Assembly: GCA_035570235.1 (NCBI GenBank)
Contig: DATMML010000105.1
Location: 1-33,300 of the forward strand
Reading direction: 5' to 3'
Length of the DNA stretch: 33,300 bases
DNA from: Vicinamibacteria bacterium
GTDB taxonomy: Bacteria > Acidobacteriota > Vicinamibacteria > Fen-336
Position 1 is the first letter of the stretch, and each line of letters begins with the position of its first letter. The notes beneath the pieces are model-generated. The model was not told the DNA's origin and searched no databases. It was given only the letters and a program-made list of their open reading frames with translations. The position numbers were made by a program, and so were the translations under genes. Shown in pieces: positions 6,753-14,610 of the stretch.

Positions 6753-7187
6753 ATGCCTGCCAATATGACGCTATTCTGGCCCCTCTTCTTGTTCCTGACC
6801 GCCACCGTGGTGGCTGTCTTCACCTTCGTCAGCGTAGCCCACTGGGTCGGCGCCCAATCCCGGGAGCGGCAGGCCCGAGACCGCTACGCCCTGCTGAAGG
6901 CGCTGGCGGAGATGCCGGGCGAGAATGCCCGCCGCATCCTGGACGTCATTGTCGAGCAGGACCTGAGAAAGGCCATCAAGGACAGGTCCGAGCAGTTGAT
7001 GGGCGGGCTGATCACCTTGGCCGTGGGGGCCAGCCTCTCCATCATGCTCGCAACGCTCAGCCACAACGAACCGGGCGTGTGGACGGTCGGACTCATCCCC
7101 GCCTCCGTCGGCGCCAGCCTCATCGTCTTCAATCTGTTCGCGAAGCCGGATAGGGCGCCGGGTCCGCCCCCCGACGGCCCCGGCTAG
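6753..7187 (+). CDS. Small two-helix membrane protein, DUF6249-like
   Basis: The 144-residue protein begins with a hydrophobic helix (LFWPLFLFLTATVVAVFTFVSV, about residues 6-27). A basic cytosolic segment follows (SRERQARDRYALLKALAEMPGENARRILDVI), then a second hydrophobic region (about 85-125) with GGLITLAVGASLSIMLATL. This layout matches small DUF6249-type proteins often found with ECF sigma factors, though I cannot confirm the family. GGAGG at 6742-6746 gives a 6-nt spacing to the ATG at 6753, better than the adjacent ATG at 6750. It is divergent from the sigma factor and shares its upstream dyad, so co-regulation is plausible. Confidence 0.72.
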   Translation: MPANMTLFWPLFLFLTATVVAVFTFVSVAHWVGAQSRERQARDRYALLKALAEMPGENARRILDVIVEQDLRKAIKDRSEQLMGGLITLAVGASLSIMLATLSHNEPGVWTVGLIPASVGASLIVFNLFAKPDRAPGPPPDGPG

Positions 7188-7306
7188 GAGGGGCGGCCCA
7201 AACGTCCTTGATGGAAGAGGCGACGACACCACGGCACGCCCAGAATCCAGCTTGCCCGGCGGACCCGGGGCTCGGCCTGAAGCTCGGCCAAGGGTACACG
7301 TTCGGT

Positions 7307-7312
7307 TACGAT
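7307..7312 (+). promoter_or_regulatory. Candidate -10 element for udgB, leaderless geometry
   Basis: TACGAT is followed by six bases and the GTG at 7319, the same spacing as in front of ku. No Shine-Dalgarno precedes this GTG. The preceding 110 bases are lower in GC than nearby genes and look intergenic, which favours the late start. No convincing -35 is visible. Confidence 0.3.
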
Positions 7313-7318
7313 GCTCCC

Positions 7319-8026
7319 GTGCCGCGCGACTCCATGGGCCGGGTGACCCGCGACGTCGTGGCGTGCGGGCGCTGCCCACGCCTCCGCGCCTGGTGCCGGG
7401 AGGTGGCCCGGGTCAAGGTCCGACGGTTCCGGGAGGAGACCTATTGGGCACGTCCGGTGCCGGGCTTCGGAGATCCCAAGGCGCGGCTGCTCATCGTGGG
7501 CCTGGCCCCCGCCGCCCACGGCGGAAATCGCACCGGCCGGGTATTCACGGGCGACCGTTCCGGCGACTTCCTCTTCGCCGCCCTCCACCGCGCGGGCTTC
7601 GCCAGCCAGCCGACGTCCATCGCCCGCACGGACGGACTCTCTCTCCGCGACTGCTACATCGCGCCCCTCGCGCGCTGCGCGCCCCCTGCCAACAAGCCCA
7701 CGCGGGAGGAGCTCCTGAACTGTCGCCCCTACCTCCAGCGGGAGTGGCGGCTTCTCACGGGAGTCCGTGCCATACTGGCCCTGGGGAAGGTAGCCATGGA
7801 CGGTTTTTTGAACATGCTTCAGGACGAGGGCCGCATGCCCGCCCGCAAGGCCCACGCCTTCGGTCACGGAGTGGTGCACGACCTGGGTGAAGGGCTCCTC
7901 CTCTTCGCCTCCTACCACCCCTCGCAACAGAACACGTTCACGGGGAAGCTGACCCCGCAAAGCTTCGACGCCGTCCTCGGGGCCATTAGCCGTCACCTCG
8001 ACCGTCCAGGAGCCGCGAGCTCATGA
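7319..8026 (+). CDS. udgB: Type 5 uracil-DNA glycosylase (UdgB)
   Basis: This base-excision repair enzyme removes uracil, and in this family also hypoxanthine, from DNA. The signature segments are CGRCPRLRAWCREV (iron-sulfur cysteines), GLAPAAHGGNRTGRVFTGDRSGDFL (active-site loop), RDCYIAPLARCAPPANKPT and SYHPSQQNTFTGKLT (DNA-intercalating loop). The GLAPAAHGGN form, without the polar catalytic Asp/Asn of other families, is typical of type 5 and distinguishes it from type 4. From GTG 7319 it has 235 residues, the usual length. An ATG at 7211 would add 36 residues without family similarity. The stop overlaps the start of the secreted esterase by four bases (ATGA). Confidence 0.92.
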   Translation: MPRDSMGRVTRDVVACGRCPRLRAWCREVARVKVRRFREETYWARPVPGFGDPKARLLIVGLAPAAHGGNRTGRVFTGDRSGDFLFAALHRAGFASQPTSIARTDGLSLRDCYIAPLARCAPPANKPTREELLNCRPYLQREWRLLTGVRAILALGKVAMDGFLNMLQDEGRMPARKAHAFGHGVVHDLGEGLLLFASYHPSQQNTFTGKLTPQSFDAVLGAISRHLDRPGAASS

Positions 8027-8901
8027 GAAGGGCCCTCCCCCTCCTCCTGCTTCTCGCCGCCCCCGCGGCGGCGGAGATGCGCAACGGCACCTTCGCCTCC
8101 CCGGCCCTGGGTCGGGAGGTGAGCTACGCGGTGGATCTGCCCCCCTCCTATGCCGCTGGGGAGCGGCGGTACCCCGTGCTCTACGTCCTGCACGGCCTCT
8201 TCGAGAGCCACACCTTCTGGGAACGGCGCGGCCTGCACGCCGCCCTCGAGAGGATGCGGGAGCGCGGCGAGGTGCCGGAGTTCCTGGTGGTGGCGGTGGA
8301 CGGGGGAAACTCCTTCTTCGTGAACGGCCCGGGCGGCAAGTTCGAGGATCTCGTCACCCGCGACCTCATCGCGCATGTGGAGTCCACCTACCGCGTGCAG
8401 CCAGGGCGCGAGGGGCGGGCCCTGCTCGGCATCTCCATGGGCGGCTACGCGGCCCTCCGCATTGCCCTCAAGGAGCCCCGCCTCTATCGGGCGGTGGTCG
8501 CCCACAGCGCGATGCTGCTCCAGGCCATCCCCGACCCCGCCCAGGGGGCGGGCCGCTGGCACATGGCCGCCTTCAACAAGGTCTTCGGCGACCCCATCGA
8601 TCGCGCGCTCTGGACCGCCTCCGACCCCCTGGCCCTGGCCGAGAAGGCCGATCCCCAGACCGCCCCCGCCCTCTACTTCGACTGCGGCACCGAGGACCGC
8701 TACGGGCTCTACGCGGGCGCCGAAGACCTGCACCGACGCCTCTCCGCCCGGGGGGTCGTCCACACCTTCGCCCTCCGCCCCGGGAATCACGGATACGAGT
8801 TCGTGCTCTCCGTCCTCGACCAGAGCCTCCGCTTCGCGGGGGAGGCGTGGCGGGACCGCGGCCCTACCGCTCCCGCCACCGGAAAGGACACCCGCCCATG
8901 A
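8023..8901 (+). CDS. Secreted alpha/beta-hydrolase, esterase D family
   Basis: The 292-residue protein has a signal peptide (MRRALPLLLLLAAPAAA) and the putative-esterase fold. LYVLHGLFESHTFW is the oxyanion-loop region and GISMGGYAALRIAL holds the nucleophile serine. The acid is probably the Asp of FDCGTEDRYGLY, and the histidine is in PGNHGYEF. The family includes S-formylglutathione hydrolase, mycolyltransferases and siderophore or feruloyl esterases. A secreted member more likely acts on an extracellular or periplasmic ester than on S-formylglutathione. It is translationally coupled on both sides: ATGA with udgB upstream and ATGA with the DUF2911 gene downstream. The substrate is unknown. 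Confidence 0.88.
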   Translation: MRRALPLLLLLAAPAAAEMRNGTFASPALGREVSYAVDLPPSYAAGERRYPVLYVLHGLFESHTFWERRGLHAALERMRERGEVPEFLVVAVDGGNSFFVNGPGGKFEDLVTRDLIAHVESTYRVQPGREGRALLGISMGGYAALRIALKEPRLYRAVVAHSAMLLQAIPDPAQGAGRWHMAAFNKVFGDPIDRALWTASDPLALAEKADPQTAPALYFDCGTEDRYGLYAGAEDLHRRLSARGVVHTFALRPGNHGYEFVLSVLDQSLRFAGEAWRDRGPTAPATGKDTRP

Positions 8902-9443
8902 CGCTGAGCGCCGCCCTCGTAATCTTCCTGGGCTCGTGGCTGCCGAGGGCCGCCCAGGAGCCGACCGGGGAGGAGAAAAAGCCCGCGCTCACCATCCAGT
9001 CCGCGACCGCCGACCGGGTGACCGTCCACTACCTGAAGATCCCCTGGGGCCCGAACACCTTCGCAGCCATGCAAAAAGGCGGCGATTCCTTCTACGCCCG
9101 GCGCACCTGGCCCTTCGCGCGCCTGGAGCTGAAGGCCCCCGTGTCCCTGGAGGGCAAGAAGATCCCCGCCGGCAACTACGCCCTCGTCCTCCACCCCAAC
9201 ACCCCCGACGACCAGGGGATGAGCCTGGAGGTCCTTAAGATCCGGGTCGCGGAGTTCCTGGAGGCGGGCAACGTGATGACCCCCACCCCCAGCGGGGAGA
9301 GCCAGTGGCGGGGGCCGGTCCGGTTCGATCTCACCGCGCTCACCTCGCCCCATCTCACGATCGAGCTGGCCCCGGGCAAGGCCGGGGTCTCCCTCATCGT
9401 CCAGTACGGGGACAATCGGCTGGTGAAGGAGCTCGCCTTTTAA
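8898..9443 (+). CDS. Secreted DUF2911-like protein
   Basis: The 181-residue protein has a short hydrophobic leader (LSAALVIFLGSWLPRAAQ). Its beta-rich core contains ATADRVTVHYLKIPWG and FARLELKAPVSLEGKKIPAGNYALVLHPN. The phrase in which a value is attached to a compound that makes or keeps the cell compliant (KKIPAGNYALVLHP) is characteristic of DUF2911. The remainder diverges, so assignment is moderate. The ATG at 8898 overlaps the esterase stop by four bases; a longer open frame from 8847 lies inside the esterase gene and is not needed. It ends 9 bp from the convergent permease gene with no room for a separate terminator. Function is unknown. Confidence 0.72.
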   Translation: MTLSAALVIFLGSWLPRAAQEPTGEEKKPALTIQSATADRVTVHYLKIPWGPNTFAAMQKGGDSFYARRTWPFARLELKAPVSLEGKKIPAGNYALVLHPNTPDDQGMSLEVLKIRVAEFLEAGNVMTPTPSGESQWRGPVRFDLTALTSPHLTIELAPGKAGVSLIVQYGDNRLVKELAF

Positions 9444-9452
9444 GGGAAGGGC

Positions 9453-10619
9453 TCAGGCCTCCCGGAGCGCGGAGGTGATGGGGAGGCGGGCCGCCCGGAC
9501 GGAGGGGAGAAGCCCACCGATCACGCCCATGACCACCGCGAACGTGACCGAGGCCATCACGATGCCGGGCGTAATCTGGAAGGCGAAGGCGATCTCGCTG
9601 AAGCTCTGGGTCTGCCCGGTGCCCGTGGAGTAGCCGTTCATGGGGACGGCGAGCAGGCAGCCGATGGCGCCCCCCGCCAGGGCCAGGGTCACGGATTCCA
9701 CCACGAAAGAGAAGAGGATGGCGCTTCGCGAGAAGCCCAGGGCGCGCAGGGTGCCGATCTCGCGGGTGCGCGCGGCCACGATCGCGTACATCGTGTTCAT
9801 GGCTCCGAACACCGCACCTACCCCCATGATCACGGCCACGAAGTTGGCGAGCTGGCGCAGGATCTTGGCCAGCGGCCCCGCCTGGTCGTCGTAGTACTTG
9901 CGCTCCGAGACCGCCTGGAGCTGCATCTGGGGGTTGGAGCGGATCCAGTGGTCCAGTTCGGTGACGTCGGCGCCGGGCTTGAGCCGCACGCTCATGGCGT
10001 TGTAGCCTCCGGTGCGGCCGAAGTCGACGCCCATGACGTCGGCGTCTCCCCATATCTCGCTCTCGAAGGCACCCCCCTGCGACGAGAAGGTGCCGACCAC
10101 CTTCCACTCGTGCTTCTGCAGCTTCACCGACGAGCCCAGCTCCAGGCCCTGCACCCGGCGGGCGATCTTGTCCCCCACCATGACCTCGTAGAGGCCGGGC
10201 GTGAAGCGGCGTCCGGCCAGGATCTTGATGCCGCCGCGCACGTCGAAGGCCTTGGGGGTGACCCCCCGGACGGTGACGTTGGTGGGGCTGCCGTCCTTCT
10301 TCGGCTTCATGGTCACGACCACGTCCTCGGGGGAGGCCAGGGGCTGGCCCTCCGCGTCCCGCGCCACCTCGTCGCGGACGAGGATGAGGTTGCGGTGGTC
10401 GATGGGGATCCAGGAGGTGAGCTCGGAGGCGGACCCGCGCTGGACGATCATCGCGTTGTCCGGCCGACCGGTGGAGCGCAGGGCGCGCGAGAAGCCCTCC
10501 GACATCGCCATGAGGACGGTGAAGACAGCCACCACGAGGGCGATGCCGGAGACGGCGAGCATGGTCACCTGCCACCGGTGGCGTACGTTGCGCACGTTGT
10601 AGGAAAGGGGAAGAGCCAT
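9453..10619 (-). CDS. ABC transporter permease, MacB/FtsX family (second permease)
   Basis: The 388-residue protein has the MacB topology. One membrane helix lies near the N-terminus (TMLAVSGIALVVAVFTVLMAM), followed by a periplasmic domain of about 230 residues. Three C-terminal helices form the FtsX domain (FVAVIMGVGAVFGAMNTMYAIVAARTREIGTLRALGFSRSAILFSFVVESVTLALAGGAIGCLL and IVMASVTFAVVMGVIGGLLPSVRAARL). RTREIGTLRALGFS is the usual coupling helix that contacts the ATPase. Its ATG overlaps the stop of the preceding permease by one base (TGATG). A longer frame to 10808 lies inside that gene and was rejected. It probably forms a heterodimer with the upstream permease. Confidence 0.92.
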   Translation of the reverse strand: MALPLSYNVRNVRHRWQVTMLAVSGIALVVAVFTVLMAMSEGFSRALRSTGRPDNAMIVQRGSASELTSWIPIDHRNLILVRDEVARDAEGQPLASPEDVVVTMKPKKDGSPTNVTVRGVTPKAFDVRGGIKILAGRRFTPGLYEVMVGDKIARRVQGLELGSSVKLQKHEWKVVGTFSSQGGAFESEIWGDADVMGVDFGRTGGYNAMSVRLKPGADVTELDHWIRSNPQMQLQAVSERKYYDDQAGPLAKILRQLANFVAVIMGVGAVFGAMNTMYAIVAARTREIGTLRALGFSRSAILFSFVVESVTLALAGGAIGCLLAVPMNGYSTGTGQTQSFSEIAFAFQITPGIVMASVTFAVVMGVIGGLLPSVRAARLPITSALREA

Positions 10620-11845
10620 CAGACCGTCCTCAGCATGTCCGTGATCCGCGCCCGGTAGGCGTTCAGGGCGGGGCCGAAGCCGGCGGCGAAGCCCAGGCCG
10701 AGGGCCACGGCGAAGCCCACGGCGGCGATCATCGGTTTGAGGTGCAGCTCGGAGAGGCCGAGCCCGGCCAGCATGTCCCGGATGCCCGGCGTATGGGTCA
10801 GGAACCACATGAGGCCCTGGCTCCCGGCCAGGCCCAGGCCGCCGCCCAGGGCGCCCAGGGCCAGCGCTTCCGCCACGATCAGCCCCAGCACCTGGAGGCT
10901 GGAGAAGCCCAGCGTCTTGAGGACGGCGATCTCCGTGCGCCGCTCGCGCACGGCCATGCTCATGGTGTTGGCGGTGACGAGGAGGATGGTGAAGCTCACG
11001 GCCAGGCCGATGCTGTTGAGGAGGAAGGCCAGGTTGCCGGCCATGGCCACGAAGCTAGCCGCGAAGGCCTGCTCGGTCTCGGTGTGGGTCTGGTTGTCGC
11101 TGTTTTCGAAGGTGGCGTCGACGGCCTTGCTCACCGCGCCCGCCTGACCGGGATCGTTGATCTCGATCATGTAGGTACCCGCCCCCACGTGCTGCCCCAC
11201 GCTCTCGTCGAGGTACTTGAAGTGGAAGAGCATCAGGTTGGAGTCGGTATTGGGGTGGGTGGCGTCGGTGTCGAAAATGGCGCGCACCACGAACTCGAAG
11301 GGGCCGCTCGTCTTCCGGTAGGGCGGGATGAAGCTCTCCAGGAAGAAGTGGTCGCCGACCTTCCAGCCGAACTTGGTCGCCAGCTTGCGCCCGATCACGC
11401 AGCCCTGCAGGTCCTCCTGGAAGGCCTTGAAATCGTCGGGCGGGATCTTGTACTCCGGGTACATCTGGAAGAAGGGCTCCGCTTCCACCGCCATGTTGGG
11501 GAAGAAGTTGCTCCAGTCCGTGGTGGATGCGGTGCCTTCCTCGGCCTTGCCCTCTTTCTTGGCGGGGAGGGAGCCCCCGAACCAGGAGGAGATCGCCACC
11601 CGTTTGATCCCCGGTAGCCCCGCGATGCGCTGCTCGTAGGAGCGCGGGAGGTTGAAGACCAGGCTCACCGCGTTGCGGGTGACGAGCCGGCTGGCGCTCG
11701 TACTCTCGAGCATGCCGTTGATGGAGGCCAGCACCGTCTGCAGCGTGCAGAAGAGGAATATGCAGACCGACATGGCGATCACCGTCGACAGGGTGCGGAT
11801 CCAGTTCCGCCGCAGGTGCTTGAGCACGAAAGGCAAGAACTTCAT
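10619..11845 (-). CDS. ABC transporter permease, MacB/FtsX family (first permease)
   Basis: The 408-residue permease starts at the ATG at 11845, with GAGG five bases upstream. The N-terminus MKFLPFVLKHLRRNWIRTLSTV is typical of the family; extending to 11902 would run into the ATPase gene. The first helix is TVIAMSVCIFLFCTLQTVL, then a periplasmic domain of about 240 residues. The FtsX domain includes SFTILLVTANTMSMAVRERRTEIAVLKTLGFSSLQVLGLIVAEALALGALGGGLGLA and a final helix near AAVGFAVALGLGFAAGFGPALNAYRAR. It begins 7 bp after the ATPase gene and overlaps the next permease by one base. The pair would span the inner membrane and drive mechanotransmission export. Confidence 0.92.
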   Translation of the reverse strand: MKFLPFVLKHLRRNWIRTLSTVIAMSVCIFLFCTLQTVLASINGMLESTSASRLVTRNAVSLVFNLPRSYEQRIAGLPGIKRVAISSWFGGSLPAKKEGKAEEGTASTTDWSNFFPNMAVEAEPFFQMYPEYKIPPDDFKAFQEDLQGCVIGRKLATKFGWKVGDHFFLESFIPPYRKTSGPFEFVVRAIFDTDATHPNTDSNLMLFHFKYLDESVGQHVGAGTYMIEINDPGQAGAVSKAVDATFENSDNQTHTETEQAFAASFVAMAGNLAFLLNSIGLAVSFTILLVTANTMSMAVRERRTEIAVLKTLGFSSLQVLGLIVAEALALGALGGGLGLAGSQGLMWFLTHTPGIRDMLAGLGLSELHLKPMIAAVGFAVALGLGFAAGFGPALNAYRARITDMLRTV

Positions 11846-11852
11846 GGCCGCC

Positions 11853-12554
11853 TCAATCCTTTCTGAGCACGCCCTTCTCGAGATGGTGTTGGATATGGGC
11901 ACGCTCCGCCGCCCGCGGGTCGTGGGTCACCATCACGATCGTCTTCTTGAAGTCCCGGTTCAGGCTCTGCATCAGGTCCAGGATCTCGTGCGCGCTCTTC
12001 GCGTCCAAGTCTCCGGTGGGCTCGTCCGCCACCAGCACCTTGGGGTCGGCCACGATGGCGCGCGCGATGGCCACCCTCTGCTCCTGGCCGCCCGAGAGCT
12101 GGCGCGGGTAGTGGTGGGCGCGATCGGCCAGCCCCACCACCTTGAGCGCGGTCAGGGCCCGCTCCCGCCTCTCCGCCTTGGGGAGGTGGGTCAGGAGCAG
12201 GGGAAGCTCCACGTTCTCGAGCGCGCTCAGGACCGGGATCAGGTTGTAGAACTGGAAGATGAAGCCCACGTTGCGGCTGCGCCAGGCGGCGAGCGCGCTC
12301 TCCGAGAGCTGGGCCACGTCGGTGCCCGCCACCAGGACCTTGCCCGAGGTGGGTCGGTCGATGCCCGCGATCAGGTTCAGGAGCGTGGTCTTTCCCGACC
12401 CCGAGGGGCCCATGAGGGCCACGAAATCTCCCTCCGGCACGCGGATGTCGATTCCGTTCAGAACCGGGATCTCCAGGCTGTCCCGGTGGTAGACCTTCAC
12501 CACATGCTGCACGTCGACCATCGGCGCGGTCGCCGAGACCGGTTCTGCGCTCAT
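11853..12554 (-). CDS. ABC transporter ATP-binding protein, MacB/LolD type
   Basis: The 233-residue ATPase has Walker A GPSGSGKT, the Q-loop in [21 protein letters not shown], the signature [14 protein letters not shown], Walker [13 protein letters not shown] and the switch histidine in VTHDPRA. The [16 protein letters not shown] form belongs to the LolD/MacB/FtsE clade, which powers mechanotransmission rather than classical substrate translocation. The ATG overlaps the adaptor stop by four bases (ATGA), and the first permease starts 7 bp downstream. Adaptor, ATPase and both permeases are therefore one translational unit. The cargo (drug, lipoprotein, peptide or siderophore) cannot be told from sequence. 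Confidence 0.95.
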   Translation of the reverse strand: MSAEPVSATAPMVDVQHVVKVYHRDSLEIPVLNGIDIRVPEGDFVALMGPSGSGKTTLLNLIAGIDRPTSGKVLVAGTDVAQLSESALAAWRSRNVGFIFQFYNLIPVLSALENVELPLLLTHLPKAERRERALTALKVVGLADRAHHYPRQLSGGQEQRVAIARAIVADPKVLVADEPTGDLDAKSAHEILDLMQSLNRDFKKTIVMVTHDPRAAERAHIQHHLEKGVLRKD

Positions 12555-13750
12555 CCCTTCACCCTCACCGCATCGCCATCTTTCATAGCCTCCGGGGGAC
12601 GGGCGACCAGCGTCTCCCCTCCGGCCAGGCCCTCGCGGACCACGACCTGGCCCGAGCGCTCGAGCCCCACCACCACCGGCTTCGCCCGGACCTTCCCCTC
12701 CCGCACCTCGAACACGAGGGTCTTGCCGTCCCGGCTCGCCACCGCCTCCTTGGGCACGGTGATGACCGACTCCGCCGGCTCCGACGCCGTCTTCGGCTTC
12801 GTCGGCTCCAGGAAAGTCGCCTTGGCGCTCATCTCCGGCTTCAGGTCCTTGTCCTTGTCCAGGATGGTGACCTTCACCTGCACGGTGGCCTTGGTCCGGT
12901 CCGCAGTGGGGATCACCTGCCGCAGCACGGCCTTGTAGCGCCGCTCGGGAAAGGCCTCTACCGTGACCTCCGCCGGTTGGTTGGGGCCCAGCTTGGCCAC
13001 GTTCGATTCGCTCACGTCCGCTTCCACCTCCAGGGTGTCGAGGTCGGCCAGGGCCACGATGGCCCCGGAGGCAGTGGAGATGTTCACCCCGGGCGGGATG
13101 GGAGCCACGCTCTCCCCCACTTCCGCCATCTTCTTCACCACCACTCCCGTGAAGGGGGCGCGGATCTGCGTGAACTGAAAGGTTGCCTCCGCGTAGTCGA
13201 GGTCGGCCTTGGCCTGGCTCAGGGCCGCCTCGGCCAGGCGCACCCGGCTGCGGCTTGCCTCCAGGCTATCCTCGGACACCACCAGCTCGCGGGCCAGCTT
13301 CTCGGAGAGCCGGAGCTGGCGCTGGTTCTCCGCCAGGTCCGCCTCCGCGTGCTGGAGAGCGGCCCGCGCCCGTCCGATTTGGGCCAGGTAGTCCTCACTC
13401 TCCAGGCGAGCGATCACCTCGCCCTCCTTGACCCGGCTCCCCTCCTCGACCTTGAGCTCGGACAGTCGGCCTTGGATCTTGGCCGAGACCACCGCTTTCC
13501 GCCGCGCGACCACGTAGCCGGAGGCAGTGAGGACGGGCGCCCCCGCGCTCGTCTCCCCGCTGCGCGCGACCGCGGGCCGCACCGTGTCCACCTCGGGAGC
13601 GGAGAGGGCCTGGCGGGCCCGGAACGCATAGAGCACGCCCAGCCCGAGGATAACGGGAATGAAGAAGAGGAGGGGCCACCGCCAGGGGCTGACGGCCGGC
13701 CCCTCCCGGTCGATCTTCAGAGAAGCGAGGTCTCCTTTGAGGTCCGCCAA
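12551..13750 (-). CDS. HlyD/MacA-type periplasmic adaptor (membrane fusion protein)
   Basis: The 399-residue adaptor has one N-terminal membrane anchor ([19 protein letters not shown], about residues 24-43). A lipoyl half ([46 protein letters not shown]) follows, then a helical hairpin of about 70 residues. The returning barrel ([23 protein letters not shown]) and a C-terminal membrane-proximal domain ([34 protein letters not shown]) complete it. It would link the inner-membrane permeases to an outer-membrane channel; none is encoded nearby. Translation probably starts at a TTG (13748-13750) with GAGGAG about 9 nt upstream. The 108 bp between this gene and the esterase-fold gene may hold the operon promoter, but I see no clear -35/-10. 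Confidence 0.92.
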   Translation of the reverse strand: MADLKGDLASLKIDREGPAVSPWRWPLLFFIPVILGLGVLYAFRARQALSAPEVDTVRPAVARSGETSAGAPVLTASGYVVARRKAVVSAKIQGRLSELKVEEGSRVKEGEVIARLESEDYLAQIGRARAALQHAEADLAENQRQLRLSEKLARELVVSEDSLEASRSRVRLAEAALSQAKADLDYAEATFQFTQIRAPFTGVVVKKMAEVGESVAPIPPGVNISTASGAIVALADLDTLEVEADVSESNVAKLGPNQPAEVTVEAFPERRYKAVLRQVIPTADRTKATVQVKVTILDKDKDLKPEMSAKATFLEPTKPKTASEPAESVITVPKEAVASRDGKTLVFEVREGKVRAKPVVVGLERSGQVVVREGLAGGETLVARPPEAMKDGDAVRVKG

Positions 13751-13858
13751 GTTAGGTCTCTCCTCGACTCTACGCAGCCCGCGTCCGGCGGGTCCGTGGT
13801 TTTCGGTGAACGACCGCTCCCCGCCGGCGAACGCCGCCGCCCCGGGTCCCGACCGCCC

Positions 13859-14590
13859 TCAATAAAGCCTCCCCAGGTACTCGTTCATCTGTCGCTTCCA
13901 GTAGGGCCAGTCGTGCCCGCCCTCCGCCCCCCAGTTGTCCAGGGAATGGTTGATGCCCCGCCCCCGCAACACCTCCGAGAGCCGGTAGGTGGGGCCGGCG
14001 TCCTCAAAAGACCCCGACCCCGTGACCAGGTGGATGTCGTCCTGGTTGAGCTGATGGAGGTACCCGGGGTCGGAGAGGCCGGCCAGGTAGTCCACGGGGT
14101 TGTTGAAGTAGAAGTTATCGTCGTAGTCCCCATCCATGAACCGGCGCAGGTCATAGACGCCGGAGAGGGCCAGGCAGCGCCGGAACAGATCGGGGTGCTT
14201 GAAGAGGCTGTTGGCTGCGTGGTAGGCGCCGAAGGAGGCCCCGGTGGTGGTGATGGGAAGGCCCGCAGTCCGGCAGTGCTCGTATATGAAGGGTACCACC
14301 TCGTTTGCGATATAGGCATCGTACATGGCCTGGCGGTAGCTGCGGTGCCGGGGGTGGGCCTGCTTGTTGTACCAGGAGTCGTTGTTGACGGTATTCACGC
14401 AGAAGAACTTCACGCGTCCTTCGTCGATGTAGTGGGCGAGGGCATCGATCATCCCCTGGCCCGCGTACTCGTACTCGTCCCCCCCGCTGGTGGGGAAGAC
14501 GAGGAGGGGAGACCCATAGTGCCCGTAGACCTGGATCCCCATCTCCTGGCCCAAGCGGGGCGAATGCCAACCATGATGCTCGACCAGCAT
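13859..14590 (-). CDS. Esterase-like alpha/beta-hydrolase fold protein (cytosolic)
   Basis: The 243-residue protein lacks a signal peptide and reads as a compact putative esterase. It has LLVFPTSGGDEYEY in the strand-3 loop region and TTTGASFGAYHAANSLFKHPDLFRRCLALSG around the nucleophile serine. SGVYDLRRFMDG and a terminal GGHDWPYWKRQMNEYL supply the likely histidine. The family (COG4947-like) has no well-defined substrate. It lies 20 bp downstream of rho on the same strand, so it may be co-transcribed with rho. The start at the ATG of MLVEHHGW fits the usual N-terminus of this family. Confidence 0.86.
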   Translation of the reverse strand: MLVEHHGWHSPRLGQEMGIQVYGHYGSPLLVFPTSGGDEYEYAGQGMIDALAHYIDEGRVKFFCVNTVNNDSWYNKQAHPRHRSYRQAMYDAYIANEVVPFIYEHCRTAGLPITTTGASFGAYHAANSLFKHPDLFRRCLALSGVYDLRRFMDGDYDDNFYFNNPVDYLAGLSDPGYLHQLNQDDIHLVTGSGSFEDAGPTYRLSEVLRGRGINHSLDNWGAEGGHDWPYWKRQMNEYLGRLY

Positions 14591-14610
14591 GACGGGCCTC
14601 CGGGGGGGCC

